A stretch of DNA of 64,000 nt from Streptomyces longhuiensis (GTDB lineage Bacteria > Actinomycetota > Actinomycetes > Streptomycetales > Streptomycetaceae). Location: NCBI RefSeq assembly GCF_020616555.1, contig NZ_CP085173.1, positions 310,001 to 374,000 on the forward strand. Reading direction: 5' to 3'. The notes beneath the pieces are model-generated. The model ran no database searches, was not told where the DNA came from, and was given only the letters and a program-made list of their open reading frames with translations. Positions 25,720-33,732 of the stretch are shown in pieces (the stretch's first letter is position 1; each line of letters starts with the position of its first letter). The position numbers and the translations under genes are program-made.

Positions 25720-26215
25720 CGCTTCTCCGGCGGCCACGGCAACAGCGGCATGACCCACGGGGTGGGCTCCGTCCTGGCGGTGCTCACACTCGCCGCCCAC
25801 CGCGCCATGGCGCCCGTCATGCTGCTATGGCACCGCAGGCCTGGCGCGCCCAGCAACTCGCCGTGCTCGCCCTCGGCAACGCTGAATGCCGCGCACAAGC
25901 GGAGACTGCTCTACTGGACTCGCTGACCGACCCCGCGCAGCTCCGCGCCACGGTGGACACCGGGCTCTGCCACGGTGTAGCCGGGCTCGCCCACCTCGCT
26001 GCTCGCACCGTCCCCGACGCCCCCCGAGTCCGCCAACGAACTGCGCGCGGTCCTCCCCTCCCTTCTCTCCACGCTGCTCCCTCCTGGCGCAAGCTGGGAG
26101 GAGGCGGCCGCGCCGCGTTCCCCAGGCGACACCGCAGGGCCCGGACTCCTCGACGGCGCCGCTGGGGACCGCGCTGGGCGTTCTCGCCGCCGCCAGTGCC
26201 AGGATCAGCTCGCGG
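25720..26215 (+). pseudogene. Decayed LanC-like lanthionine cyclase fragment
   Basis: The plus strand carries LanC landmarks in different frames: GHGNSGMTHGVGSVLAVLTL (25734-25790), CCYGTAGLAR (25823-25852, the CYG zinc-ligand motif), QQLAVLALGNAECRAQAETA, TGLCHGVAGLAHLAARTVPD (the CHG zinc-ligand motif), and finally GPGLLDGAAG. LanC proteins of about 400 residues add Cys thiols to dehydrated Ser/Thr in lantibiotics. Here only the C-terminal half remains, with at least three frame changes. It ends against the TetR gene, and no LanB, LanA or transporter is nearby. Confidence 0.72.
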
Positions 26216-26837
26216 ACGGCCCTGGGTTTCGGCGACCGTCCACGAGGCCGTCGAGCATGAGGTCGTAGACGGCGGATGCCCGTTGGTCGAGTTCGTCCGG
26301 GTCCAGGCCGAGGTCACGGGCGAGGGCCTCGCGGAAGATGCAGTAGCCGAGGTACGTGGCCGCGGTCATGGCGTGCATGACCAGTCCGTCGGCGTCCTCG
26401 GGCAGATGGCCGTCGCGCCGGTCGCGTTCCAGGGCCGCCTTGGTGTGCTCCAGTTCCGGGAAGAGCGTCAGTTCGGGGTCTCCGTCGAGGGCCAGGAGCG
26501 CTTCGAGGCGCAGGAGCTGAGGCTGGTCCAGCGCGTAGCGCAGCATGGCGCGGACGCGCTCGGAGAAGGGCTTTTCCCAGTGGTTCTGCGCGCCCAGGGT
26601 TTGGGTGTCGAGCAGGCGGCCGATGGCTGCGCGCAGCAGGGTCTGGCGGTCTCCGAAGTACTGATAGATCTGTCCGTGATTGACCCCCGCCTCCTTGGCG
26701 ACCTCGCGCAACGTGATCCCGGCCAGCGTGCCGTCGCGCTCGAGGAGCCGAAGGGCTGCGTCGAGCAGGTCGGCCTCGGTCTCCTGGCGCGTGCGCCGGC
26801 GGCGCTTGGTCGGTACTGCAGCTGGTTGGTCCGGCAT
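26205..26837 (-). CDS. TetR family transcriptional repressor of the catabolic cluster
   Basis: A 210-residue protein. The N-terminal HTH reads ADLLDAALRLLERDGTLAGI, then TLREVAKEAGVNHGQIYQYF (a typical TetR recognition helix) and GDRQTLLRAAI. The C-terminal ligand domain is helical. It is divergent from the CoA-transferase gene with a 122-base gap that holds a palindrome and three tandem 14-bp repeats, so it probably represses the operon and itself. The inducer is likely a substrate or CoA ester of the pathway (inferred). Confidence 0.9.
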   Translation of the reverse strand: MPDQPAAVPTKRRRRTRQETEADLLDAALRLLERDGTLAGITLREVAKEAGVNHGQIYQYFGDRQTLLRAAIGRLLDTQTLGAQNHWEKPFSERVRAMLRYALDQPQLLRLEALLALDGDPELTLFPELEHTKAALERDRRDGHLPEDADGLVMHAMTAATYLGYCIFREALARDLGLDPDELDQRASAVYDLMLDGLVDGRRNPGPSAS

Positions 26838-26852
26838 GACACTCCCAAAAAC

Positions 26853-26864
26853 TACTGGTCAGTA
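26853..26864. promoter_or_regulatory. TetR-type operator candidate TACTGGTCAGTA
   Basis: The inverted repeat TACTG-GT-CAGTA lies 16 bases upstream of the TetR start codon. It looks like common TetR-family operators and could serve for self-repression. Confidence 0.5.
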
Positions 26865-26904
26865 ACCCATTGTCGGGCGCGTGGTGGCGACGTACCGTCC
26901 CATC

Positions 26905-26946
26905 TTAACGCTCCGTTGTTAACGAACCGTTGTTAACGAACCGTTG
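26905..26946 (+). promoter_or_regulatory. Three tandem 14-bp operator-like repeats (TTAACGAACCGTTG)
   Basis: Units at 26905-26918, 26919-26932 and 26933-26946 have an exact 14-bp period; the last two are identical and the first differs at two bases. Each holds the inverted halves AACG and CGTT. The repeats lie 14-55 bases before the CoA-transferase start. The reverse form AACGGTTCGT recurs at 32254-32263, ahead of the second MFS gene. Confidence 0.65.
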
Positions 26947-26959
26947 ATTAGGTGGATGC

Positions 26960-28168
26960 ATGACCGACACACAGTCACCCCTTGCTGGAATACGCGTACT
27001 CGACGTCTCGACCGTACTGGCCGCCCCGGTCACCGCGACCTTCCTGGGCGACTTCGGAGCCGACGTGGTCAAGGTCGAGGAGCCTGGCCGTGGCGACTTC
27101 ACCCGCGGCGGCGCCGGACAGGACGCACCCGGCAAGCGGTCTCTGCAGTGGGTGCAGGAAGGACGCAACAAGAAGTCGGTCACCATCGACCTGCGCACCG
27201 AGCGCGGGCAGGAACTGCTCCGCGCCCTTGTTCCGCACTTCGACGTCGTGGTCACCAACTACCGGCCACCGACGCTGGAGAAATGGGGCCTGGGCCCGGA
27301 CGCGCTGGCCGCCCTCAACCCGCGCGCTGTGCTCGTCTTCCTCACCGGCTACGGGCTGACCGGCCCGTTCCGCGACCGGGGCGCCTTCGACCGGATCGCC
27401 AGCGCCTACTCGGGACTGACCTACGTCAGCGGTGACCCGGACCGCCCGCCGGTGCGCTCGGGCTACTCCGTCATCGACTACATGGCCGCCTATATGGCCG
27501 CGTTCGCGACCATGACCGCGCTGTACCACCGCGATCTGCGCGGCGGTGAGGGCCAGATCATCGACCTCGCGCTGTACGAGGCCGGTTTCCGGGCCTGTGA
27601 AAACGCGCTGGTCGCCTACAGCGGCACGGGACAGGTGCGCGAGCGGCTCGGTAACCGCAACCCCAACATCGCTCCCGCAAGCGACTTCGACACCGCAGAT
27701 GGCCGGCGGGTGTCCGTGCACGCCGGCACCGATCCGCTCTTCCGCCGCCTCGCCCACACGATGGGCCGCCCGGAGCTGGCCGAGGACGAGCGGTTCACGG
27801 AACGGAACCAACGGCTCTCCCACCAGGAGGAGTTGTACGAGATCGTCGCCGCCTGGGTCGCCACGCTGGAGGCGGATGACGTGGTGACGCTGCTCAACGA
27901 CGCGGGCATCCCGTCGGCGCCGCTCATGAACGTCGCCGACATCGCCGCCGACCGCCACTACCTCGAGCGCGGCACCATCGCCGAGGTCCACGACGAGCAC
28001 CACGGCGACCTGCTGATGGCGGCACCGCTGCCGCACCTGAGCGCGACGCCGGGCAGCATCCGCAGCCTCGGGGCCGCACTCGGTGAGCACACAGGCGAGG
28101 TGCTCGCGCAGTTCCTCGGCCTGGATGCCGACGCCGTGGCCGTGCTCCACGCAGACGGCGTCGTCTGA
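26960..28168 (+). CDS. Family III CoA-transferase (CaiB/BaiF)
   Basis: A 402-residue protein. SPLAGIRVLDVSTVLAAPVT and FLGDFGADVVKVEEPGRGD are the usual opening of CaiB/BaiF enzymes, and NKKSVTIDLRTERGQELLRA, GYGLTGPFRDRGAFDRIASA and SVIDYMAAYMA follow, the last giving the likely catalytic Asp. The family moves CoA between carboxylic acids via an Asp-bound thioester. AGGTGG lies four bases before ATG 26960. It is the first gene of a plus-strand cluster with MFS, ALDH and ADH genes. Its probable job is to activate the acid made by the dehydrogenases so that it can enter central breakdown. Confidence 0.92.
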   Translation: MTDTQSPLAGIRVLDVSTVLAAPVTATFLGDFGADVVKVEEPGRGDFTRGGAGQDAPGKRSLQWVQEGRNKKSVTIDLRTERGQELLRALVPHFDVVVTNYRPPTLEKWGLGPDALAALNPRAVLVFLTGYGLTGPFRDRGAFDRIASAYSGLTYVSGDPDRPPVRSGYSVIDYMAAYMAAFATMTALYHRDLRGGEGQIIDLALYEAGFRACENALVAYSGTGQVRERLGNRNPNIAPASDFDTADGRRVSVHAGTDPLFRRLAHTMGRPELAEDERFTERNQRLSHQEELYEIVAAWVATLEADDVVTLLNDAGIPSAPLMNVADIAADRHYLERGTIAEVHDEHHGDLLMAAPLPHLSATPGSIRSLGAALGEHTGEVLAQFLGLDADAVAVLHADGVV

Positions 28169-28236
28169 GGCCGCGCCGCCACATCCACATATCCCGATCC
28201 CGTTCCCCAATCCGATCTCCGACGACGCAGACAGGC

Positions 28237-29589
28237 GTGACGACCATGACTCGACAGCAAGGGGCTCTGCCCGACGTGGCGGATCCGGCCGCGGTTCCCC
28301 AGCCGCGCCGCGCATGGCTGATGGCGTTCATGATCTTCGCCCTGGCGATGATCAACTTCGGTGACAAGACCGTCCTCGGGCTTGCGGCCCACCCCCTCTC
28401 CGACGAACTGGGGCTCAGCCACAGCCTGTACGGCCTGGTGGCCAGCAGCTTCTTCGTGCTGTTCAGCGTCTCGGCCGTCATCGTCGGATTCATCGCCAAC
28501 CGCGTGGCCACCCGCTGGGTCCTGCTCACTCTCGCCATCGTGTGGTCCCTGGCCCAACTGCCCCTGCTGCTGGCGACATCGGTCGGCACGCTGTTCGCCT
28601 CGCGGATCATTCTCGGTGCGGGCGAGGGGCCGACCGCGGGTGTCGCCGTGCACGCGCTGTACAAGTGGTTCCCGCCCACGCGGCGCGCCCTGCCCAGTGC
28701 CCTGTACGTGATCGGCTCAGGCCTGGGTGTCTTCATCGCCGCCCCTGTGCTCAGCCACCTCATCGACAACCACGGCTGGCGCTCCGCCTTCTGGGCGCTC
28801 GCGGCCACCGGTGCGCTGTGGGCCACACTCTGGCTCCTGATCGGCCGTGAGGGCCCTTTCAGTGTGGACGCCGACGGCAACGCGCAGACCGCCGAACCCT
28901 CCACGGCCAGGGATACCCCCGAACCGTCCTCGTACCGCGGCTTCCTCGGCAGTCTTACCTGGTGGGGCGGTGCGATCGGCGGGTTCGGGGCGTACTGGAC
29001 CGTCGCCCTCGGCTCCGCGTTCCTGCCGTCGTACCTGAAGGACCAGTACGATTACACGTCGGCTCAGGCCGCCCAGGCGGTCGCCCTCTACGCGGCGTTC
29101 ACCGTCATCGTCCCGCTCACCGTCAGCCCGTGGACGGCCCGGCTGTTCCGGCGGGGCGTCTCCTCCCATCACTCGCGCGGTATCACGCAGGGCGCGCTCG
29201 TCCTGGCCGCAGGGGTCGCGCTGGCGTTCCTTCCGTTCGTCGACGCGAAGGCGGGCCAACTCGTCCTTGTGGCAGTCGGGTTCGGCGTCGGTGCGGGTGC
29301 CTTCGGGCTCTCGTACGAGACGACCTCCGAGGTCACGCCCGTGGACCGGCGCGGCGCCTCGCTTGGCCTGCTGGTCGCGATCCAGACACTGCCCGGCCTG
29401 ATCGCCCCCGCCGTCACCGGCGTGCTCATCGACGCCGCGTCCGACGACAGCTCCGGCTACACGCTCGCGTTCGTGTGCGGCGGCGCACTCACCCTCCTGT
29501 GCGGGCTCGTGGCCGTACTGACCGTCAATCCGGAGCGCGACGCCCCGAAGGCGGCCGAACTGCCCGACGTCCAGCCGCTTGCCGCCTGA
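28237..29589 (+). CDS. MFS transporter (anion:cation symporter-like)
   Basis: A 450-residue membrane protein with about 12 TM segments; MINFGDKTVLGLAAHPLSDE is close to the start of ACS-type (phthalate/glucarate-like) MFS carriers, and GAGEGPTAGVAVHALYKWFP follows. It starts at GTG 28237, or possibly ATG 28246. It resembles the second MFS at 32355-33683 (both begin with a xxINFGDKxVLG stretch), so the two are paralogues. It probably imports an organic anion of this pathway. It lies 68 bases after the CoA-transferase, so the two share a transcript. Confidence 0.9.
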   Translation: MTTMTRQQGALPDVADPAAVPQPRRAWLMAFMIFALAMINFGDKTVLGLAAHPLSDELGLSHSLYGLVASSFFVLFSVSAVIVGFIANRVATRWVLLTLAIVWSLAQLPLLLATSVGTLFASRIILGAGEGPTAGVAVHALYKWFPPTRRALPSALYVIGSGLGVFIAAPVLSHLIDNHGWRSAFWALAATGALWATLWLLIGREGPFSVDADGNAQTAEPSTARDTPEPSSYRGFLGSLTWWGGAIGGFGAYWTVALGSAFLPSYLKDQYDYTSAQAAQAVALYAAFTVIVPLTVSPWTARLFRRGVSSHHSRGITQGALVLAAGVALAFLPFVDAKAGQLVLVAVGFGVGAGAFGLSYETTSEVTPVDRRGASLGLLVAIQTLPGLIAPAVTGVLIDAASDDSSGYTLAFVCGGALTLLCGLVAVLTVNPERDAPKAAELPDVQPLAA

Positions 29590-29658
29590 CCGCTCCCGTC
29601 CCGCCCTCGCAGACTTCCGGCCCCGTCGGCCGGGGACAGCACGAAAGGTTCTTCTTCC

Positions 29659-31086
29659 ATGCCCAGCCAGCAGTCGTCCGTGATCGAGATCGTGAACCCG
29701 GCCACCGAAAAGGTCGTCGGCGAGGTCGTCAACCACACCGCCGAGCAGTGCGCGGCCGCCGTCGAGACCTCCGCAGCCGCCCAGCGCGCGTGGATCGGCC
29801 TGCCCGGCGAGGCCCGCAGCCAGCTGCTGTGGAAGTGGGGCGAGCTGGTCGAGGCCGCGCACCTGGAGATCGCCCAGCTCGATGTCCAGTGCACCGGCAA
29901 GAACCTGCCCGACGCGATGATGGAGTCCCACCGCGGCGCCCGACACGCCCGCTACTGGGCCGGCCGCGCCGACAAGCTCTTCGGCCAGCAGCTCGCCGAC
30001 GTCCCCGGCCGACTGTCGTACAGCATCGTCGAGCCGCTCGGCGTGTATGTCGTCGTCCTGCCGTGGAACGCCCCGGCCCACTCCTTCATGGCCCGCGTCA
30101 CCCCGGCCCTGGCCTGTGGAAACTCCGTCATCGTCAAGCCGTCCGAGCTCTCTCCGCTGTCCGCCGTGCGCATCGCCGAGCTGGCCGAGGAGGCGGGCAT
30201 CCCGGCGGGCGTCCTCCAGGTCGTCACCGGTGACGGCGCCACCGGCGCCGCGCTGTGCGAGCACCCGCGCGTCGCGGGCGTCTCCTTCACAGGCTCCGTG
30301 CCCACCGGCCGGGCCATCGCGCACGCCGCCGCCGACACCTTCAAGAAGCTCACCCTGGAGATGGGCGGCAAGTCACCCATCGTCGTGTTCGACGACGCCG
30401 ACCTGGACTCCGCGGCCCGCGCCGCCGTCCTCGGCATCCTCGTCAACGCCGGCCAGATCTGCGCCGCCTCCAGCCGCCTGATCGTGCACGCCGACATCGC
30501 CGACAAGTTCGTCGAGGAGGTCCGTGTGCGGATGGAACGGGTCGCTGTCGGCGATCCGACCACCAAGGGCACCATGGTCGGCCCGCTGGTCTCGCGCGGT
30601 CAGTACGAGAAGGTCCTCGCCATGCTGGAGCGGGCCAAGGCCGACGGCGCGCGCGTGCTGGCGGGCGGCGGCGCCCACGACCCCGAGGGCCGTGGCTTCT
30701 ACGTCCGGCCCACCCTGCTCGACGGGGTGCGCCCCGACATGGAGATCGCGTGCGAGGAGGTCTTCGGCCCGGTCCTCACCGTGCAGACCTTTACCACCGA
30801 GGCCGAGGCCGTCGAGCTGGCCAACGCCGGTGAGCTGGGCCTGAGCAGCTACGTGTGGACCCGCGACATGGGCCGCATGATCCGCATGACCCAGGCGATC
30901 GAGGCGGGAGTCGTGCACGGCAACACCCCGCTCGTCATGGACTCCGCCCTGCCGTTCGGCGGCTTCAAGGACAGCGGCCTCGGCAACGCCTACGGCGAGG
31001 ACGCGGTCGCGGGCTGCACCCGTACCAAGCGCGTCACGCTGCGCGTCGCCGACGCCCCGCTGCCCAGCCCGTGGCCCGGCATCTGA
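29659..31086 (+). CDS. NAD(P)-dependent aldehyde dehydrogenase
   Basis: A 475-residue ALDH. The catalytic Cys268 (NAGQICAASSRLIV), general base Glu234 (LTLEMGGKSP), Asn137 (PWNAPAHSF), FTGSVPTGRAI for cofactor binding and EVFGPVLTVQTF are all present. The usual length is about 480 residues. It oxidises an aldehyde to an acid in the cytoplasm. It sits between the MFS and the alcohol dehydrogenase, 42 bases before the latter, so the ADH product is its likely substrate and the CoA-transferase the next step. Confidence 0.94.
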   Translation: MPSQQSSVIEIVNPATEKVVGEVVNHTAEQCAAAVETSAAAQRAWIGLPGEARSQLLWKWGELVEAAHLEIAQLDVQCTGKNLPDAMMESHRGARHARYWAGRADKLFGQQLADVPGRLSYSIVEPLGVYVVVLPWNAPAHSFMARVTPALACGNSVIVKPSELSPLSAVRIAELAEEAGIPAGVLQVVTGDGATGAALCEHPRVAGVSFTGSVPTGRAIAHAAADTFKKLTLEMGGKSPIVVFDDADLDSAARAAVLGILVNAGQICAASSRLIVHADIADKFVEEVRVRMERVAVGDPTTKGTMVGPLVSRGQYEKVLAMLERAKADGARVLAGGGAHDPEGRGFYVRPTLLDGVRPDMEIACEEVFGPVLTVQTFTTEAEAVELANAGELGLSSYVWTRDMGRMIRMTQAIEAGVVHGNTPLVMDSALPFGGFKDSGLGNAYGEDAVAGCTRTKRVTLRVADAPLPSPWPGI

Positions 31087-31128
31087 CATCGAGCCCGTCT
31101 TACGTACCCCTGAGTCAGGAGCACCACC

Positions 31129-32190
31129 ATGCCCACCCCCACCCGCATCGTCGTCCAGGACAAGCCCGGGCAGCCGCTCGACCTGCGTGAGGTCACACTG
31201 CCCGACCCCGGCCCGCACGACGTCCTCGTCAAGGTCCACGCCAGCGGCGTCTGCCAGAGCCAGCTGTTCTGGATGCACGCCCCGCACCCCGACCCGATGC
31301 TCTTCGGACACGAGGGCTACGGCACCGTCCTGGCCACCGGCAGCGAGGTCACCCACGTCGAAGAGGGCACCACGGTCATGGTCACGTGGCTGCCGCGGGC
31401 CTCCGACCGCGCCCCGGGCCGCGCCTCGCTCGACATCCCGGGCCTCGGCACCGCGTACTCGCCCAACGTCTACACCTGGGCCGAGCACGCCCTTGTCGAC
31501 GAGCTGTACGTCGTCCCGCTCGACGAGAAGAGCCACCAGGACGTCGTCTCCGTCGTCGGCTGCGCCGTGCTGACCGGCGCCGGCGCCGTCACCAACGTCG
31601 CCCCGGTCCAGGCCGGCGGCAGCGTCGCCGTGTTCGGCGTCGGCGGAGTCGGCCTGTCGGCCGTCGCCGCCGCCTCCATCCGGGGCGCAGAGCACGTCAT
31701 CGCCGTGGACCTCGGCGCCGACAAGCTGGAGTTCGCCGAGAAGTTCGGCGCCACGCACACCATCGACGGCAGCCAGGGCGATCCCGTCCAGCAGATCATC
31801 GAGATCACCGGCGGCGGTGTCGACGTCGCCGTGGACTGCGTCGCCCTGCCCGACACCGTCACCAACGCCATCAACGCCGCCCGACCCGGCCGCCTCGGCG
31901 TGAACATGGGCGGCACCGCCGTCATCGTTGGCCTGCCCAAGAAGCCGCTGGAGCTGAACATCGCCCAGCAGATCAACGGCAACATGCTGACGGGCCAGAA
32001 GTCCCTCGTCGGCACCACCGCAGGCGGCTGCCGCCAGGACGACATCGCCACGTTCCTGGACTGGCACCACACCGGCAAGTTCGACCTCAACGCCTTCGTC
32101 ACCGACCGCTACCCGCTCGACGACATCAACAAGGCCGTGACCGATCTCGCCCAGGGCAAGATCCTCGGCCGGGCGCTCACCACCATGTGA
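31129..32190 (+). CDS. Zinc-type alcohol dehydrogenase (MDR superfamily)
   Basis: A 353-residue medium-chain dehydrogenase. The catalytic zinc ligands are Cys42 (SGVCQSQLF), His61-Glu62 (FGHEGYG) and Cys145 (VVGCAVLTGAG). FGVGGVGL at 169-176 binds NAD(P). The four-Cys structural zinc loop (between about 85 and 120) is absent, as in some other MDR enzymes. AGGAG precedes ATG 31129. It most likely oxidises an alcohol to the aldehyde used by the preceding ALDH. Its 3' end is followed by a strong hairpin, so this gene closes the first transcription unit. Confidence 0.93.
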   Translation: MPTPTRIVVQDKPGQPLDLREVTLPDPGPHDVLVKVHASGVCQSQLFWMHAPHPDPMLFGHEGYGTVLATGSEVTHVEEGTTVMVTWLPRASDRAPGRASLDIPGLGTAYSPNVYTWAEHALVDELYVVPLDEKSHQDVVSVVGCAVLTGAGAVTNVAPVQAGGSVAVFGVGGVGLSAVAAASIRGAEHVIAVDLGADKLEFAEKFGATHTIDGSQGDPVQQIIEITGGGVDVAVDCVALPDTVTNAINAARPGRLGVNMGGTAVIVGLPKKPLELNIAQQINGNMLTGQKSLVGTTAGGCRQDDIATFLDWHHTGKFDLNAFVTDRYPLDDINKAVTDLAQGKILGRALTTM

Positions 32191-32195
32191 AAGCC

Positions 32196-32230
32196 GCTGC
32201 TCCGCGCTCCCACGGAGAGCGCGGAGCAGC
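32196..32230 (+). terminator. Strong hairpin after the alcohol dehydrogenase gene
   Basis: A perfect 14-bp stem (32196-32209 with 32217-32230) and a 7-base loop, six bases past the ADH stop. It splits the cluster into two transcription units. Confidence 0.8.
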
Positions 32231-32253
32231 CACCGGCCCAGCTCTATATCTCC

Positions 32254-32263
32254 AACGGTTCGT
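32254..32263. promoter_or_regulatory. AACGGTTCGT, copy of the divergent-promoter repeat
   Basis: The reverse complement of AACGAACCGT from the repeats at 26905-26946. It lies between the ADH terminator and the second MFS gene, where a promoter is expected. It supports control of both units by one regulator. Confidence 0.55.
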
Positions 32264-32354
32264 CACGCACGGATCGCCGTAGGCGCGGTGGCGGCGGTCC
32301 GACCTCGACCCGCACCGTTCAACCGGTGCCCGGCCCCAGAGGACGGCCCCCGAC

Positions 32355-33683
32355 ATGACACCTCACCCGGACACGGACCCGGTTGTTGTGGAAGCTCCGC
32401 CCCGCCAGACCCGGCCCGGAGCGGAGCCACCCCGCGGACGCGCCTGGCTGATCACCGCGATGCTGACCGCGCTCATGGTCATCAACTTCGGTGACAAGGT
32501 CGTCCTGGGCATTGCCGCGAAACCGCTGATGAGAGAGCTCGACATCAGCAAGGCCCAGTACGGGCTGGTGGCGAGCGCTTTCTTCTTCCTCTTCGGTGTC
32601 TCCAGCGTCGCCGTCGGGTTTCTCGCCAACCGGATGAGCACGAAGTGGCTGCTCCTCGGCATGGCGGTGATCTGGTCCGCCGCGATGATGCCGATCGTCC
32701 TCGTCGCCACCCTGCCGGCGCTGCTGGGCAGCCGCCTGCTGCTCGGCGCAGCCGAGGGCCCGACCCTGGGCATCGCCCAGCACTCCGTACAGAAGTGGTT
32801 CCCGGACAGCAGGCGCGCGCTGCCGACGGCCGTGGTCAACATCGGCGCGGCCCTGGGTGTCGTCATTGCGCCCGTGCTGACCTATCTGACGGTGCACCAC
32901 GGCTGGCGCGCACCCTTCACCGCTCTGGCGGTCGCCGGCCTGGTCTGGGGGCTCGTCTGGACCGCTGTCGGCAAGGAAGGCCCGCTGACGACGTTCGGCG
33001 TGGGCCAGGGCCAGGATGTCGTCGTCGACGAACCACACGTTCCCTACCGGAAGCTGTTGCTGTCCCGAACGTTCGTGGGCATGTGCGCGGGTGGCTTCGC
33101 CGCCTACTCCACCATCGCGCTGATGCTGACGTGGCTGCCCGCCTACCTGGAGGACGTCGACGGGTTCAGCGAGCAGCACGCAGGGTCCTTTCTCGCCGTG
33201 CCGCGCGCGGTGGCGGTCGTCCTGGAACTCGCCGTGCCGGTGCTGGCCGACCGGTGGATGCGGCGTGGTGCGAGCCGCCGGGCCGCGCGGGCCGGAACGG
33301 CCGCAGTGATCCTCGTCGTCGCGGGGGCCGCGCTCGCGGCGGCGCTGCTGCCGGGTTCCGGCGGCGGCCCGCTCCACCTGGCCCTGTTCACTGTCGCGTT
33401 CAGCGTGCCCAGCATCGTGTTCATCTTCAGCGCGCTGATCGTCGTCGACATCTCGCCGGTCGGGCAGCGCGGCGCGACCCTCGGCATCGGCACGGCGGTC
33501 ATGACATCGGCCGGCGTCATCGCCCCGGCACTCATGGGCGCACTCACCGGACTATTCGACGACCCCGGCGTCGGCTACCGCGTCGGGTTCCTCGTGCCCG
33601 CCCTGGCCATGATCCTCGGCGGCATCGCCGTGGCCCTGTGGGTGCACCCCGAACGCGACGCCGAGCGCCTCGGCCTGAAGTGA
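32355..33683 (+). CDS. MFS transporter, paralogue of the one at 28237
   Basis: A 442-residue protein with about 12 TM segments; MVINFGDKVVLGIAAKPLMR and GAAEGPTLGIAQHSVQKWFP match the equivalent parts of the first MFS. It is the first gene of the second unit, right after a terminator and the operator-like AACGGTTCGT, with GAGGACG upstream of ATG 32355. It lies 49 bases before the arylsulfatase, so it may import the sulfate ester or export a product. Confidence 0.9.
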   Translation: MTPHPDTDPVVVEAPPRQTRPGAEPPRGRAWLITAMLTALMVINFGDKVVLGIAAKPLMRELDISKAQYGLVASAFFFLFGVSSVAVGFLANRMSTKWLLLGMAVIWSAAMMPIVLVATLPALLGSRLLLGAAEGPTLGIAQHSVQKWFPDSRRALPTAVVNIGAALGVVIAPVLTYLTVHHGWRAPFTALAVAGLVWGLVWTAVGKEGPLTTFGVGQGQDVVVDEPHVPYRKLLLSRTFVGMCAGGFAAYSTIALMLTWLPAYLEDVDGFSEQHAGSFLAVPRAVAVVLELAVPVLADRWMRRGASRRAARAGTAAVILVVAGAALAAALLPGSGGGPLHLALFTVAFSVPSIVFIFSALIVVDISPVGQRGATLGIGTAVMTSAGVIAPALMGALTGLFDDPGVGYRVGFLVPALAMILGGIAVALWVHPERDAERLGLK

Positions 33684-33732
33684 CCCTCTCCTGCCGAACT
33701 CCCCTTGAACCGCACACCTTGAGGACTGAGAC

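Noticed and set aside
28717..32070. Two long antisense frames (535 and 565 codons) opposite the MFS, ALDH and ADH genes
   Set aside because: They are Gly/Val/Asp-rich mirror images of well-supported genes and span several gene borders.
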